A stretch of DNA of 64,000 nt from Notospermus geniculatus (Eukaryota > Nemertea > Pilidiophora > Heteronemertea > Lineidae). Location of the stretch: the NCBI GenBank assembly GCA_002633025.1, contig NMRB01000018.1, forward strand, positions 934,526-998,525. Reading direction: 5' to 3'. A model generated the notes under the pieces. It was not told the DNA's origin. It saw only the letters and a program-made list of their open reading frames with translations, and did not search any database. The position numbers and the translations under genes are program-made. The stretch's first letter is position 1; every line of letters starts with the position of its first letter. This document shows, in pieces, positions 13,092 through 25,985 of the stretch.

Positions 13092-14703
13092 TCTTGAAGG
13101 TGACCAGAAACAGGCCAAAAAGATGTGTACCGGTATATTTTGTACTTCAGACACGGAGAGGAATCACCTCCCAAAACGTTCTTTCACGTGTTTCGGCTGA
13201 TGTTGATGAAACTGCTCACAGATAGCTAGTGTCGATACACGTCAACCACCACATTAGGCAACAATGTGGCCTCTGGATGCTGATTCAGACGAAGGTATGG
13301 CCATCTCTCACATCCTGGAAACCCTCGCCCAGTTCTTTAGGAATCGGTTTTGTTGGAAAAATTCCGCTTTCAAGGAGGTACTTGATGGAAATTTCCATCG
13401 ACAACCAGTGCACAATCATTGACTGGTAACGTTTCGAAGGAATCAGTGCTCCTCCCAACCATGAGTTATCATTTCATACGCTCAGCAGTCAATAAATTGT
13501 ATTACTCATTTACGACAGGTTAACAGTTGAATTATTTATCAATCAATAAATCTCATCCCATGTATTGTTATGTGGATCTATAAAACCCTATCGATTACTT
13601 GCGTATTTGTACACGCAAGATGTACATCGATGTACACGTAACGTATGCATTATTCATTCCCGCTTTGTAGACTGACACTTTGTCAAAGTGACCTCTACTA
13701 TGATGCGAGATCCGCACGTGCTGATTTATGATCAGTGGATCAGACAACACAAATGATCAAAAGTGGTATCCAATGGATCATGCCCCGTTATCGAAATGCA
13801 GCGACGATTCCTGCCATCACGAGGAGCTGGAACTGCTACAGCGGTGTTCATTGACCTGTAGGCAGGATTTCCGAAGGGAACTCGAATATGATGGGCATCC
13901 TCCCGAAATGGTCATTCATGACAAGTTCATGACATAATGCGAAGTGACTTAGTCATCACTAGGCATGGTCTAAATTACTTCACCCCAGCTTCCCAGGCAT
14001 TGAAAAAAAACTCCAGTAGATTAAACACTATAGTGTATAAAAAACTTGCGCAGTGTGTAAGCCATTACCAGCTAATGGTGAATTCATCATTCAGCTATAT
14101 CGTACCTCGAGAGAGAATCCGTGAATATGATTGGCCGAGACGCGTCACGTGAGCGGTGGACATTTTTCAATGTCTCCCGCTAAGATGCAATGTCTCCCGC
14201 TCACGCAAAACAAAATGGCGGACGTTTTTTCGTTTGACCGCTTCGAATATTTGAAGTCGAATATTAGGCTATCGAGCTCCGATTAAATCATATTCTGGTG
14301 TCGATTGGCGTAGTATCAGCATGTTTAGCACGAATACATGAAAAAGGTTGAGTGGAATACAGAGAATAGCATGTTCAACAGTCATAAATTCTAGGCCTAC
14401 CGGTCCGCACAGCCCGTGTTGATGTCAGCGCCTGGCAACCAAGTTCAATCGCAGCAGCGCTAGGCACGTGGAGTGGACTGCCAAGTTTAACAGTACTGTT
14501 ACGCAATGTAGGCCTAACAGAATGATACTTTGTCACATTTGGAAGAATATTTTAACTCATTTAGGCCTAGACTAGCACAGCTTTTTAGCAAGGAATTTTT
14601 TTTTCAAATCGTGGTTGACCATGTCGTCTTCACGCATTCCGCCGCTGCCGGGCACAGCCGCAGAGACGGGTTGTGACACATACATGTACACCGGTACGAT
14701 ATA
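13092..14703. other. No recognised gene; unassigned open frames and a promoter-like patch
   Basis: A 69-codon frame at 13728-13937 (+) has a balanced composition with several Cys/His residues. A short frame from 13265 reads MWPLDADSDEGMAISHILET before a possible donor (GAG|GTACTT). Neither matches a family I know. A promoter-like patch lies at 14128-14222. The rest shows nothing. Confidence 0.4.
14128..14222 (+). promoter_or_regulatory. Promoter-like patch: inverted CCAAT, CACGTG, YY1-type AAAATGGCGG
   Basis: Within 95 bases lie ATTGGCC (an inverted CCAAT box), TCACGTGA (an E-box), a direct repeat CAATGTCTCCCGCT twice, and AAAATGGCGGAC, which resembles a YY1 site overlapping a start codon. 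The ATG opens a 23-codon frame (MADVFSFDRF...). No downstream coding exon is recognised, so this is an orphan promoter at best. Confidence 0.3.
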
Positions 14704-14843
14704 GAAAATGGCACCCTTTCATGTCGGGGGACAGACCGAAATGTCACCCCTCGATAAAACATTGTTGACCTCGGCGGCCTCGGTCAACAATGTTTTCTCG
14801 GGGTGACATTTCGGTCTGTCCCCCTCCATGGCGGGCGCCATTT
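14704..14843. mobile_element. Long, nearly perfect palindrome (~140 bp)
   Basis: GGGGGACAGACCGAAATGTC at 14726 is matched by its reverse complement ending at 14824, and GAAAATGGC/GCCATTTTC extends the arms outward. The centre is a GC-rich TCGGCGGCC. The small divergence between arms suggests a young fold-back element. Confidence 0.75.
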
Positions 14844-17800
14844 TCTTATTGACGTCTGGTCGTATTTGAGTAAGGGCTACCATTGCATTGGAAATGTTTA
14901 CATAACAATGTTTGACGCTAGATAGCGCGGCCCCGGGTTTTCGTTCCTGATAATCTGTGACAGGCGATTGAATGGATGATGCTGACTGCAGTTAATTGCT
15001 CTCTGAACAAACACCAATATGGGCAGTAATATGGTTATTTTAATATTTTAAGGGCGAACTACTTAGCAGCGAATTTCATTCCATTCTCCACATCGTTCGT
15101 TATGATGATTGACTCTCAATCGGTTGATATGTCAATGAAATATTTCCCATTGACATTTGACATTCGTGGCAAATAAAACAAACAAGTTCACCTATACTAC
15201 GCCATGGCCAAGGTTACAACAATGGATGGCCACTGACTCATTAAAATGGGGATAGGAGTTCACCAGTGAATTCCCCTACCGAAACATTTTCATCATCATC
15301 ATCATTACAGTACACGGCGCCATAGGGGCCTAACCCCGTTGGGTTTTTGCCGGTGTGGTATTATGGAGTCGACGATAGGCTGCGTTGGGCCTTTTACTTT
15401 CCCTGGCATAGGCACTTCTGAGGGATGAAGTTATGAGGAATGAACGCCAGGGAAAGTCCCTCCACAATTTCAAACCGCAGGACTGGTTTGATTCCTTTCA
15501 CTGCCCACTACATTACCCACGCTATGTATATCTATGGCCAGCTAAAGAGTGGAACGAAGAAACGTCAGGCGAACTGACCACTTGACTATCCTTGGATTTC
15601 ACGTTGACAATAGACCTCAATCCATTGTTCATTTCATGCGGGGCATTCACGATTGCCAACACGGCAAATACTATTGTTTGGTCACCCATTCATATTATAA
15701 CCATTGTTGTTGTCAGGTGAGTCAAACTGATGGCATGCCCACTGCGTAGAGGTTTATGAAATGGCTGGATTACCTTTTTACCTTTCGTTCATTGATATTT
15801 GTGGTCTTTGTCATTGTTGGCCAATAGAAGTATGTTGATCCGCGATGGAAGTAATAAATGCCCACTCATTGGTGACATGCACGGTCAACAGAAAGGACCT
15901 TTGGTTATTTTTGTCCGATATTCGATGGGGATAAAACCCTTGATGATCGTATCCTTGAGAGCAATGCTATGCCACGTCTCTTTCTAAATGAGGAATACGA
16001 CTCTTCGATAATGTCAGGGTGTTACAGAATAAACATGGTGACACGGGAATAAACAACGTGATATTAGCTTAGGGGTGATTCTATGTCGTCAGTTTGACAG
16101 GTAGGGCATGTGGGTTTCAACTCGACTGGAGTGGGCAATGACATGTGAGGATAGGCTACATACAACTTATTCTGATAAGGTCATCCTTTTGGATTGTATT
16201 GTTGCATGGAGATATTACAATACTGTGAGCGCCATGATTGTTGGAGGTCGAAACGACGGAAGCAACCATTTTCTGACTGACATTTGCGTCCCGTTTATGG
16301 GTGTGTCTTCGCGGTGGAGGTGTCCGCTAACGGGAAGTCTCACAATGGTGGCGGTTAGCACATCACCAGTAAAGGAGTGCTAGAGATTGGCGTACAGCAG
16401 TACATAGTGCAGTCATGAATGGAAGGTTGATAGTCGTACTTCACGGTACAGCAGGACCCGAAGAACTATGAAGTACATCAGGATCCATTAAACCCATCAT
16501 GTTGAAGTTGTCAGAAGTTTGCGAAGAGCTTTGAACAAGCCATCATCAACAACATGATGCAACAACATTTCTTAAATTGCGTTACTTGACCTGATTGAGT
16601 TACAGAGTTGGATACTTCAAAGCAACAATGGAATGAATGATTTACCATTATAATCTCCAGCCCTGGAGCATGACTGCCAAAGAGTCACGTAAACTGTTTT
16701 TCTCTCTCGATTCCAATCTGTTTAAACAACCACAACAGCATTCATCAAATTAAGTGTGTGTACTGGTCAGCAGCTGAAGTAACAATCTGAGAGATCGATT
16801 ATACAGACTCTATGAAAGGATTGGATTTAAGTTGCGTGCTGTAAACGGCTCCATCATTAGGCCACTTATTGATTATTTATTTCGATTGCCTTAGTGCATT
16901 ATAAAGACAAGTAGGCAAACGAGGTCAGCGTTCTGACGCTCTGGATGCTGAAGTAGGGAGTGATCAGTGATTTATACTTTCATAAAAAGGACTTGAACCC
17001 TCTATTAAGTTTGATTTTTATCCAATGGGCAATGCCATACAATGCAGCAAGATGTATAATCTCTTGCATAGTTGCATGAAAACGAAAAACACCGTTACAA
17101 TATCACAAAAAAACCGAAAAGAACTCTTGGTGTCTCAAGTTAATCTCCCTCTCGTTGCTGGATTGCAACGATCTTTGAACATTCATCACTTTTGATTTGA
17201 AGCATTCCCCCAACCTATTGATATTTGCCGGCGGTCATTGTCCCGCAGGGTTTTGATCTTTCATCGACATTCAACATTATCGGCTCCTCTTTCTAATCAA
17301 AGTGAATAGCCTGGCATTTTCTTGAAAATTTAGCATGTCTAGGCGATCTGCTTAAGATGAATGAGTCTCAAGCAATTCCAATATCTTCTGACTTGAACTG
17401 TAGCAATGTCACTTGCATTTAGTTGAATGAAATTCGCACTGAACATCATCCCCGATTGTTCAATACATGCCCCAAAGGAACCGGGAATTGTGCGGAGGAA
17501 GGAATTGCTGAGGACATCCTTAAAATTGTTCTGACAGTGTGAACATGTTCTGGATGAAAAATAGAATGAACTGCTATGTATGGAATGTAATTAGTGCCAA
17601 GTGCTCGAACTTACTCACGAGCTGCCACGTTTGCCAAGCATAAACCGTGCAAAAAAGCTTATTAAATTCTTCGCAGATTTTCTATTTCCTAACCCCACTG
17701 ACAAAACCTTGGAAATCGTGTCGTAAGTTTCCTGTAGATGATATCGCCAATTTCGCATGGGAGTATGTCGGAGGAACGCATTTCTCATTCTAATTCCAGT

Positions 17801-20109
17801 GTACGACGTACTGTACTACAGAGTATTAGCAGCGAAAGCGACATTACAAACTGAAAGCAACGGATTTGCTTTCTTCCCCAAACACCGATCTGGCTGTCAT
17901 TATAACGAATGTAACAACAAGCAAGCTGACGGGCTCTTCGCATGACGAAGACAAATACACCTGTCTTCCACCGTATTTGATTAACCAGTGTGCTAACGTT
18001 CAATTTCCTGTTCTCTTACGTATTGGAAATGGGCCTGTCTCGATGCCAGAAGAACAGGGTCTTATTTAGCAGTCAATTTCCTTAGTAATCCTGTATAATG
18101 ATATTGATATGGCTGTACTACATCATATCATCCGGACGGAAATGTCCATGATGTTTCCACACGCTGACCGAAATACATCTTGTCACGCTCTTTCCTGATG
18201 CATAATTGGTAACAAAATGTAAGACTACCGTAATGTTATAAAAAACCGGCCCCGTCGACAAGGAATCTTCTTTTCCTGTTGATTCTTCATCAACTCTTCC
18301 AGTAACTATTACTGAGGTATCATGAAAATAAACCTGAGTACGGTCTCAGTGTCACCACTGATTAACCTGAGCCAATTAACCGATATCGAAATTGGCGCAG
18401 TACTTCTCAGTTTAAAAAGAGCTTACGTCGTCGTATACGATCGAACTCACTGAGCGAGCTCCCTGGGCCAGGACCAGGTGGAAGGTGGCACAATTGTGTA
18501 TAGTTAAACATTACGTGCAGCTTCTCATTAGTGTAACCGCGGAAAAAGCAAACGTCATTAAGAGTGGGGCCACAGGGGACATTTAGCCTCCATGGACAAG
18601 GTTGGGTTTCCACTTACTTCGGTGAGGTGAAATATAAATCAGAATAGCCAAGGCTTCACATAAGGGGTTCGCGACCGTGAACCCATTGTTAATCGGCGTG
18701 TCCGTATACCGTATACTTCTAATATCGAAGCCTTATGAAACACATTACCTTCTTTAGAGGCAGGGATACCAAGAAAATACCATTCGAGATTCGAGTCAAG
18801 CTGTTTTTTTCTACCATAGATGTAATTCACATAAGATTCATGATGGGTGTCTGTACTATGTAAGCTTGCGTGCACTTGCATTTGGAGTATATGACTGTTT
18901 AGTTCGAAGTAGGCAACTTCTTTCGTATTCTAATATGAAGTGGAAAAAATCAACAAATTGTGCTAATGCATTAATGGTAACAACGAATTGACAATGCACT
19001 TCACGAAATATTGATGGGAGATTCTGACGTGAATACAATGGGACTGTTTTCGGGACTCATAATTTAGGTGAAAGAGGGCTCGTCTGATGGTTTTAAAATA
19101 TGCTTAAAGTGCTCGAAATTGTTAGCGTGTTTGTCAGTTTCAAGGGCATTGAAGTGAGAACTCCTCTACTGAATTAGTATGTCGATACATAATGTCAGTG
19201 CCCTACAATTTGGTCATGGTACCCAGCAGCTGGAATGGGAGCATTCTGTCGAACAACGGCCGCGTTTTCCTAGTTCTTGTCAGTTTATCGGCAGCTGGTG
19301 GATATTCCCCAAGATTACAGGACTCAATCAAATCAACACCCCCTCGCCAGTTTGGCATCATCGGAGGGCCTACCAACATACTGTGCCAACCTACACCCAC
19401 CCGGCATGTAATTCCGCTGAAAGCAAAAATTATCAGAAATCCCTACGATCAAGGACACTTCATTGCTCGAGGTGAATTCCGCTTTTTCGGTCACAACCGA
19501 CTCTACAGTACTGCAGGGTCGGGTTTAGGCCGGAACTCCTTTCAAGCCAGCAGCACGCGCCTACCAATGGAATCTGTCATTAAATAGACAGTGCTGCCAT
19601 CTGGAAGGTCATGGCGGCTTCCTACCGAGTTTGAAGTAAGTATCCCATCAAGAATTTCATTGCACGTAATAATTTACTAGATCGTTGTTAACTGGCCTTC
19701 AACTTCTCACTAATGAATTCGTACCACGTCACGAGAGGGAGTCAGGAATTTTGCATTCAGGGTCAGCACCGCGGAGACAACAAGCTAATCGTGTTAATGA
19801 CTTGTGTGAACAGGTAATAGGATTATCCATCTGCTACTATGCGCAGAGAAACATGATCATTATTGGAAAGCCTTCACCAAGGAACAGGATGAGGCGACCA
19901 AACTTCTCGCATTCTTTCTTATCATTACGATCATCCTAATGTTGTTGGTAACCGTAACTGGCTTACAGGAGGCAACGTCTTTCCACTGCGCCTACTAGTG
20001 CCACTAAGTCGGAGTTTTGTATCAGTGGCATTTTTGTCTGTATAACATGGATTTCATGGAGATGATAATGGGGATCCTAGCTACGATAGAGGGCAGCACA
20101 CCGAAACCA
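14844..20109. other. Gene-free region
   Basis: I recognise no conserved gene. A (CAT)n stretch lies near 15287-15305. The overlapping open frames at 19179-19587 have no known domain, and the 91-codon frame at 16108 has none either. Confidence 0.5.
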
Positions 20110-20217
20110 GGGACCGTATGCATAAAACATCTTAAGTGTAAAATTTCCCTTATCTTTTGTTTGGAACAATAGTTTAAGGGAAGTTTTACACTTAAGATGT
20201 TTTATGCATACGGCCCC
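20110..20217. mobile_element. Palindromic MITE-like element
   Basis: The arms GGGACCGTATGCATAAAACA and its near reverse complement fold over most of the ~108 bases, including AAGTGTAAAA and TTTTACACTT. Confidence 0.75.
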
Positions 20218-20901
20218 AGGTCCTACAATGGACGCCATTTGTGTGGGAAATTGACCAGGACCGGGATCAGTTTCATTTCAATAGTTTTAACCACCAGCGA
20301 CACCTATTGAGACAGTGGACTAGGGTCCCCATTGTTTGATACTTTGATACCATTGATGCAGGTCAAAAAGTGAAAGACGAATCGTACCTCCCTCTGATGG
20401 CTGCACGCAACAAGACTGACAGACGCTGCGATTCACTTCCTCTTTCATGTTTTCTGCTGGTAGGCCTACATTAATTCATGAATATTATCAACAATCATGA
20501 CAATGGCAGAAGTGTATTGGAAGCAGAATTCAATATTGTAGTGTATAATCTAATGTACGTGAAACACTCAACTGCAGGTGTTCAATCCATACACAATATT
20601 CAATTTGAATGGAGTGTTGAAAAAGTGGTGAGGTGAAATTATAGAGTAGTACCGAATGACAGTTTTAAATATGGTACGATAGGCCAGACGTTACTGGAAA
20701 GGATCCCACTTCAATGACCTTTCTGCCCTTGTTCTAACGCGAAATTTGAGTGTGTCAGATCATCGCAAATTTCGCGTGACAGGCGAATGTCCTCTGCATG
20801 TGCAGTGACAAGGGTGCATGTCTAGTGATGTGTCCTCTTTGGGAAAGTCAACTGCATGTCAGCTGAGGTTGAGTCTATAAGAGTAGCGGGCATGCCCTCG
20901 G

Positions 20902-21148
20902 CAGGGCCGTAGCTAGCTTTTTTTCGCTAGGGGGCATTTTAAGCAGATGTGCTCAACGGACGTGGGCTTTGCCTTCGAGCACCGGTGGGGCCGGTTTTGT
21001 GAGGGGTCTGAAAATTAGAAGCTCTGAGATGCGATTTGAAGTCAATTTCCTGTGCTCTGAGACACGAACAATAATGATCTTTTATTTTGAACAACTGGGC
21101 TGGGGGGGGGGCATTTGCTCCCCTGTCCCTATGCTAGATACGGCCCTG
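20902..21148. mobile_element. hAT-like non-autonomous element
   Basis: The terminal inverted repeats are CAGGGCCGTAGCTAGC and GCTAGATACGGCCCTG (16 bases, one mismatch). Ends starting CAGGG are typical of hAT-superfamily elements. No 8-base target duplication was found, so the superfamily call is tentative. Confidence 0.6.
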
Positions 21149-23601
21149 CTCTGTGAGTTTGAGTGAGTGGGATACTCCTCTTTGGGAAGGTCCCTATGTC
21201 ATTTAATTCGCCTGCGATGGTGTTGTCACCATAAAATGGAAAGGTTGGTATAAACGACGCAGCATCTCTTGAAGTATACAACTGTACATACATGTATTTT
21301 GCAGTGTTACTTACTTCATCGGACGAAGCAAGTAACACTACAAAAGTGGCTAGATATACCAGCACAAATTGACCCATGGGACAAGGCAGAATAGGAGCTG
21401 TCAGTGAATTGACCAATAGGTGTCACTACGGCCCAATTCGTCAATGCATATAGCGGACCCATTCATTCTTGACCGAGCAGCAATCACGTGGATTTTCCTG
21501 TGTATTGGTCCACTAGAACTTTGCTGCCATCTTTTGGCAATATGCGCATCTGACCGCTCCTATTCGCTGAGTTTTTTGTCACCAGCTCCATGTAGTGTGT
21601 AGGCCTAACGTGACTGTGAAAGCCCTTTTGTAAAGCTAAATCAGTGAATGATAACAGTAGAGTATGGGCTGTTCTTTTTTGTGGGATCACTCATGTCACA
21701 CTTGTTGATATCTTTTTAATTTGTAACCCCTTCTTTTCGAAATCAGAAAGATGCAACTGATTTATACATGTAACTATGGTCTTAGTTATACTGTTGTCCT
21801 AGCTGCAATCAGAGATATCGTATACTAGACTTGTTAATCAGAATGAATATGTCTGTCGCAACGTATGCCTCGTAATTGTCAGCGTGACAACGGGTTCGAA
21901 AGTTCGATTCATTCCAACATCATTCAATATTTGATACTGTGGTGTATACGTACAGCTATACTACAGCCTTTTTCTGTGATGCATATGTAAGTCCGTACGG
22001 TGATACGTCAGTCTCCCTCGTCATGTGTTCAAGTCTCAACATCATCCTCAACATCAGGGCACTATGTAGGCTACCGGCAAGAAATGGTTGTCGCCAGGTT
22101 AGGCAGAATGATTTTTTCCACGTTGTTGAATTGTTACATTTCACTTTTGATAAAGTCCCCGTGTATTTCACCAGGAATGCCTTGGACGAAAGTTATGCGT
22201 GTGACAGGTGATTTGTTTTCCGTGTCAGAACGAAAAAGGCGTCATCATTTATTGACGGCTTGTTTCATCAGGAAAAACTAAAACCGTACGAACATTATCT
22301 GCTACTGGTTGTGCCACATCAACAATGAGTGTCTTCGTGCCGTAAATGAATATTGATGATAAAAATCAATGTAATACCTGTGAAGTGGCGATTATTTTAG
22401 ACTAGTGCAGCGCCTGACGAGGATAGCACTAGAGGTATTGATCCCCCTGGTGAGATGTGGGTAACCAGGAATAGTTGTGAGCGGAGACACTGGGAGTTGG
22501 AGTGCACCGAAGGATGGTGTACGTAAATATGTACGAGGAGAGCGCGGATATACAGTACGTGAAATAAATAATTTTTAGTTTGTTGGTGTTTTTACACAAT
22601 CGAATAGTCACGTGATGGAAAAATGGCGATGAAGAGTATTGAATATAGCTATGTAAATATAGGGCTGGTTTTTCGGCTCACGTTGTAGACCTCTACATTG
22701 AATTGTGCCCCCTTCCCCCCCAAGTACATGCAAAAGAAATGTTTTTATCCTCCGGCTGCCCTAGAAAGCTTCTATCATCTGACCGCCAAAGCGCTGGTTT
22801 TTCTCTCTGATTGTCTGATAGTAATATTTCCTAGAAATCATATTTTGTGCATTTTCTTAACAATATGGTTAAAATTGATATATTCGCCGTTTTTGTTTTT
22901 ACATCTATATATAGACGAGTACCGTATTGATTGCATTTGTTTCATTGCAGGAGAATATGCAAGGTAATGCACACTTTGCACATGTCCCCAGGTCAGTTAC
23001 ACCTAGATATAAATAATCACTGCTGGCAGGTTTTATTGGCTTTGCAATGCCTCCAGACATGACGTCGTTATTATAATGAATATGGTGTGTAATGCTATCT
23101 ATGTATCCGAATAAGTGAATGCATTATTGGTACTCGTCTGACAGGAAGATCAGAACAGGTTACTGATCAATCTATACCAGAATATCGCCAGCTGTCATAG
23201 CTGTGGTTTGGTTATTGTCATGAAGTCGATCGATGAGCACAGTTGGAGCGAGTCTGTGCAGACGAAGAATGTGGCGCCGTACGTTATTGTCTCAACACCA
23301 TTAGAGTGAAATTTTACGGAACTTTTGTTCGCAAAACTTGACAGTGAACTTACAAGTACAAATCATTACTAAAGTATATTGCAACGCTCACTGCTTACTG
23401 GCAGAAGAATGGCTTCCGCACAAAATGCAATCAAATCGTACCTAAAGCCGTCGTTGAGTGCCGGTGTGTTCCCGCCGGTTCTCGGTGCACTCATATGTTG
23501 GGAACGCTGTCAAACGAGACTGGCAGATTTTCTAGACGTGTTTCTCTCTATAAAGATGTTTCTTTTGCTGTCTATTGTATCGAAAAACATTCGGAACACT
23601 A
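21149..23601. other. Gene-free region
   Basis: I recognise no gene. A near-perfect hairpin (AGTGTTACTTACTTC and its partner) lies at 21302-21339. Confidence 0.5.
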
Positions 23602-23689
23602 CAGGGTGGGTCAGAGAAAGTGTCCTTCGAACAATAGCATTTCTATTGTTTCCCTATTGTTCGAGGGACACTTTCTCTGGTCCACCCTG
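23602..23689. mobile_element. 88-bp MITE with TA at both ends
   Basis: CAGGGTGGGTCAGAGAAAGTG at the left is matched by the reverse complement at the right (CACTTTCTCTGGTCCACCCTG). TA dinucleotides abut both ends (23600-23601 and 23690-23691), as expected for Tc1/mariner-type insertion. The interior is a second inverted pair around AACAATAG. Confidence 0.7.
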
Positions 23690-23881
23690 TAGAAAACGAC
23701 ACTCCTAAAATTTGTGACGATATTGCTGACTCTACCGTATTGGCAATTTCTTCCTTTATATATAGAACTTTTGAGTGTGGACAGGATCTTGGAAATTAAC
23801 CACATCAGCCTCTTGCATAATATGGTAAGCACATAAGCTTGACTTGAACCGAATGAGATCGAACCATAAAAGGGAAAGTCA

Positions 23882-24297
23882 TGGGCCCGTATTCTAGAAC
23901 GTTCCTTTAGCGTTAAGGGAGACTTTCAGTCAACCTTTAGCTAAATTTTATTTCAAGAACCAACCTTTGGGCCGTATTTTAGAACGTTCCTTAACATTAA
24001 GGTCCACCTTAAATCTATTGTTCTCGATGGTTTTACAATAGACTTAAGGTCGACCTTAACGTTAAGGAACGTTCTAAAATACGACCCTTTATTTTGCCTT
24101 AAGGAGGCCTTTAAACGTAAGGTTGGTCTGTAGTATCCAACTCTGTGGTAAAGGACGACCTTTACATAAGGGAAATTGAAGTGTGGTTCTTGAATACCAT
24201 GTTAGAGGAGACTTTAGCAAAGGAACTTCTTAGTAAAGGAAGCCTACAAAGGTCTACTTTAGGCCTATTTAAAGGAGGGTTTTAGAATACGGGCCAT
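23882..24297. mobile_element. Outer fold-back element carrying a nested MITE
   Basis: The outer ends read TGGGCCCGTATTCTAGAAC and TTTTAGAATACGGGCCA. The interior contains repeated AAGG/CCTT blocks in mirrored order, and the 119-base element at 23969-24087 is inserted in its left half. The inner and outer ends share the GGGCCGTATTYTAGAA wording, so one family seems to have inserted into a relative. Confidence 0.65.
23969..24087. mobile_element. 119-bp palindromic MITE, copy 1 (nested)
   Basis: It starts GGGCCGTATTTTAGAACGTT and ends in the near reverse complement (ATACGACCC). Nearly the whole element folds on itself. TTT on both sides may be a target duplication. A copy of exactly the same length lies at 50617-50735. 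Confidence 0.8.
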
Positions 24298-25184
24298 GGT
24301 GTTATTGGCCTACAGCAGCCGGAAATAGAGTATGGTATGCCTTTCTAGATAACGATTTCCATAGCCTATATATATTTGAAAGAACACGAACACATGTTGG
24401 TTTTAGCCAATGAATGCATGTATCAACATCAAATTCTTACCACAGATGTTTTATGGATTTAATGTTGAAATTTGTGTGGAGATTTTATAAATGTACGTAT
24501 ATGCACAATGGTCTTAACTGTATAGCAGACTATACATGTAGGCCGGGGCCTATGTCATTCGCCAGACTTACATTACTTATTCGTAGGATTACCGGGTACC
24601 ATTCCTTCAATGCATGAAAATCAGACCAGACGTTGTTGCTTCTAGTCCCTGAATTTGTCAACATTTCGTAAACTTCTGGAGTTCACGACCGTATACTGGT
24701 TTGGAATTGAGACAAGACAAAACTGTGATCATTTTGATTACGCCAGTCCCCCTGCTCTATTGTTTTCTGATTTCGAAGATGACGTATGGCCATTTACCAT
24801 GTACACGGGATGTTGTTCATTAATGTCTGTCGACTATGACAAGAGTCATCATCTGGCAACCGCCTTACTGATGTATATTGATTTTGATCTTGGCTGATAA
24901 CCTTTACAACGACAATCGTACATGTATATCAGAGCCTACCGGTGATCAATAGATTACGGAGCGAAATCTTGATATTCTATCACAAATGGACAGATCATGC
25001 CGTGCACAATAACGTGTGCAAATGTCCATGGCCCTGTTTCGATTCTTTCGGTATCATCAGATGTTCCTTGCCGTATGGAACCACTCAATCCACCGGTATG
25101 ATCATGCCGAGAGTGAGTGTCAATCGGTATACTGATACCTGAGTCAGCAATGGGAGCAGAATACACCCGCCCAATATGTTTGAG

Positions 25185-25985
25185 TGTGATGAGAGAAGCA
25201 CCTGTCTCTGTAACAATTGGGCCATGGTGTCATAAAGAAATGATTCCTTTTTGATGGTAATGAATCAAGTCTAAGTAATGATTTAATTTCCTCAAATTAC
25301 AAGTCTCTCCAATGCCTTTGCAGCAGAAAGGAAATACGGCCATGTATGTGACGAAGGCAGTTGATCTCTGCACGGATTGCAAATTGTATACAATTCGGTC
25401 CCAATCGGTACCATAAATTCTGCCACTGTCTGATCTAAGATTTGTCCATGTATAAAATTGATATACCAGCAGTGAAGGGCCAATAATGCTTTGGCTTCGG
25501 CCCTTCTACCATGTAATATGACTATTTTGCAAAATAAACGATTATTATTATTACATCTAAGATCTCAGAGGGTTCAAACTGTTGACCTTAACAATCTATA
25601 CAGGGACCGAATTCTCTATACGACAGATGGTTACTAGATAACCAGCCTAACAAGTGTCAAAACCTTATTACTAGATAACCAGCCTAACAAGTGTCAAAAC
25701 CTTATTACTAGATAACCAGCCTAACAAGTGTCAAAACCTTATATTTTATTCAGTGTCATAGCATCAGTACATAAAGTTGTGCAATAGGTCACTTAATGTT
25801 GGTGAATTCTTGCAGAGGAAGATGTTCGTATATTGAACGATTATACTAATATTTAATAATAAAAATAGATTTGCTTATCTATTTTTGATAATAATGATAA
25901 TGATTATACTTCTGGTAGCCTGAAGAAGACCCCGGTTGGGGTAGAAAAGTTGCAAAATTTCTGGAGGACGACTTCGGTTATTAAA
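25185..25985 (+). repeat. Tandem duplication, unit 1 (801 bp)
   Basis: It begins ATGAGAGAAGCACCTGTCTC and ends GGACGACTTCGGTTATT. It is duplicated at once downstream with high identity. It contains three 37-base units (25631-25741) where unit 2 has one. Non-coding. Confidence 0.85.
25631..25741 (+). repeat. Three perfect 37-bp tandem units
   Basis: Units 25631-25667, 25668-25704 and 25705-25741 each begin TTACTAGATAACCAGCC. The corresponding position in unit 2 of the larger duplication (from 26426) has a single unit. Confidence 0.9.

Noticed and set aside
19179-19587. Overlapping frames of 98 and 131 codons
   Set aside because: No recognisable domain, no splice context, and competing frames on both strands.
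23379-23708. 109-codon plus-strand frame
   Set aside because: Its C-terminal part is translated from the 88-base MITE and there is no domain.
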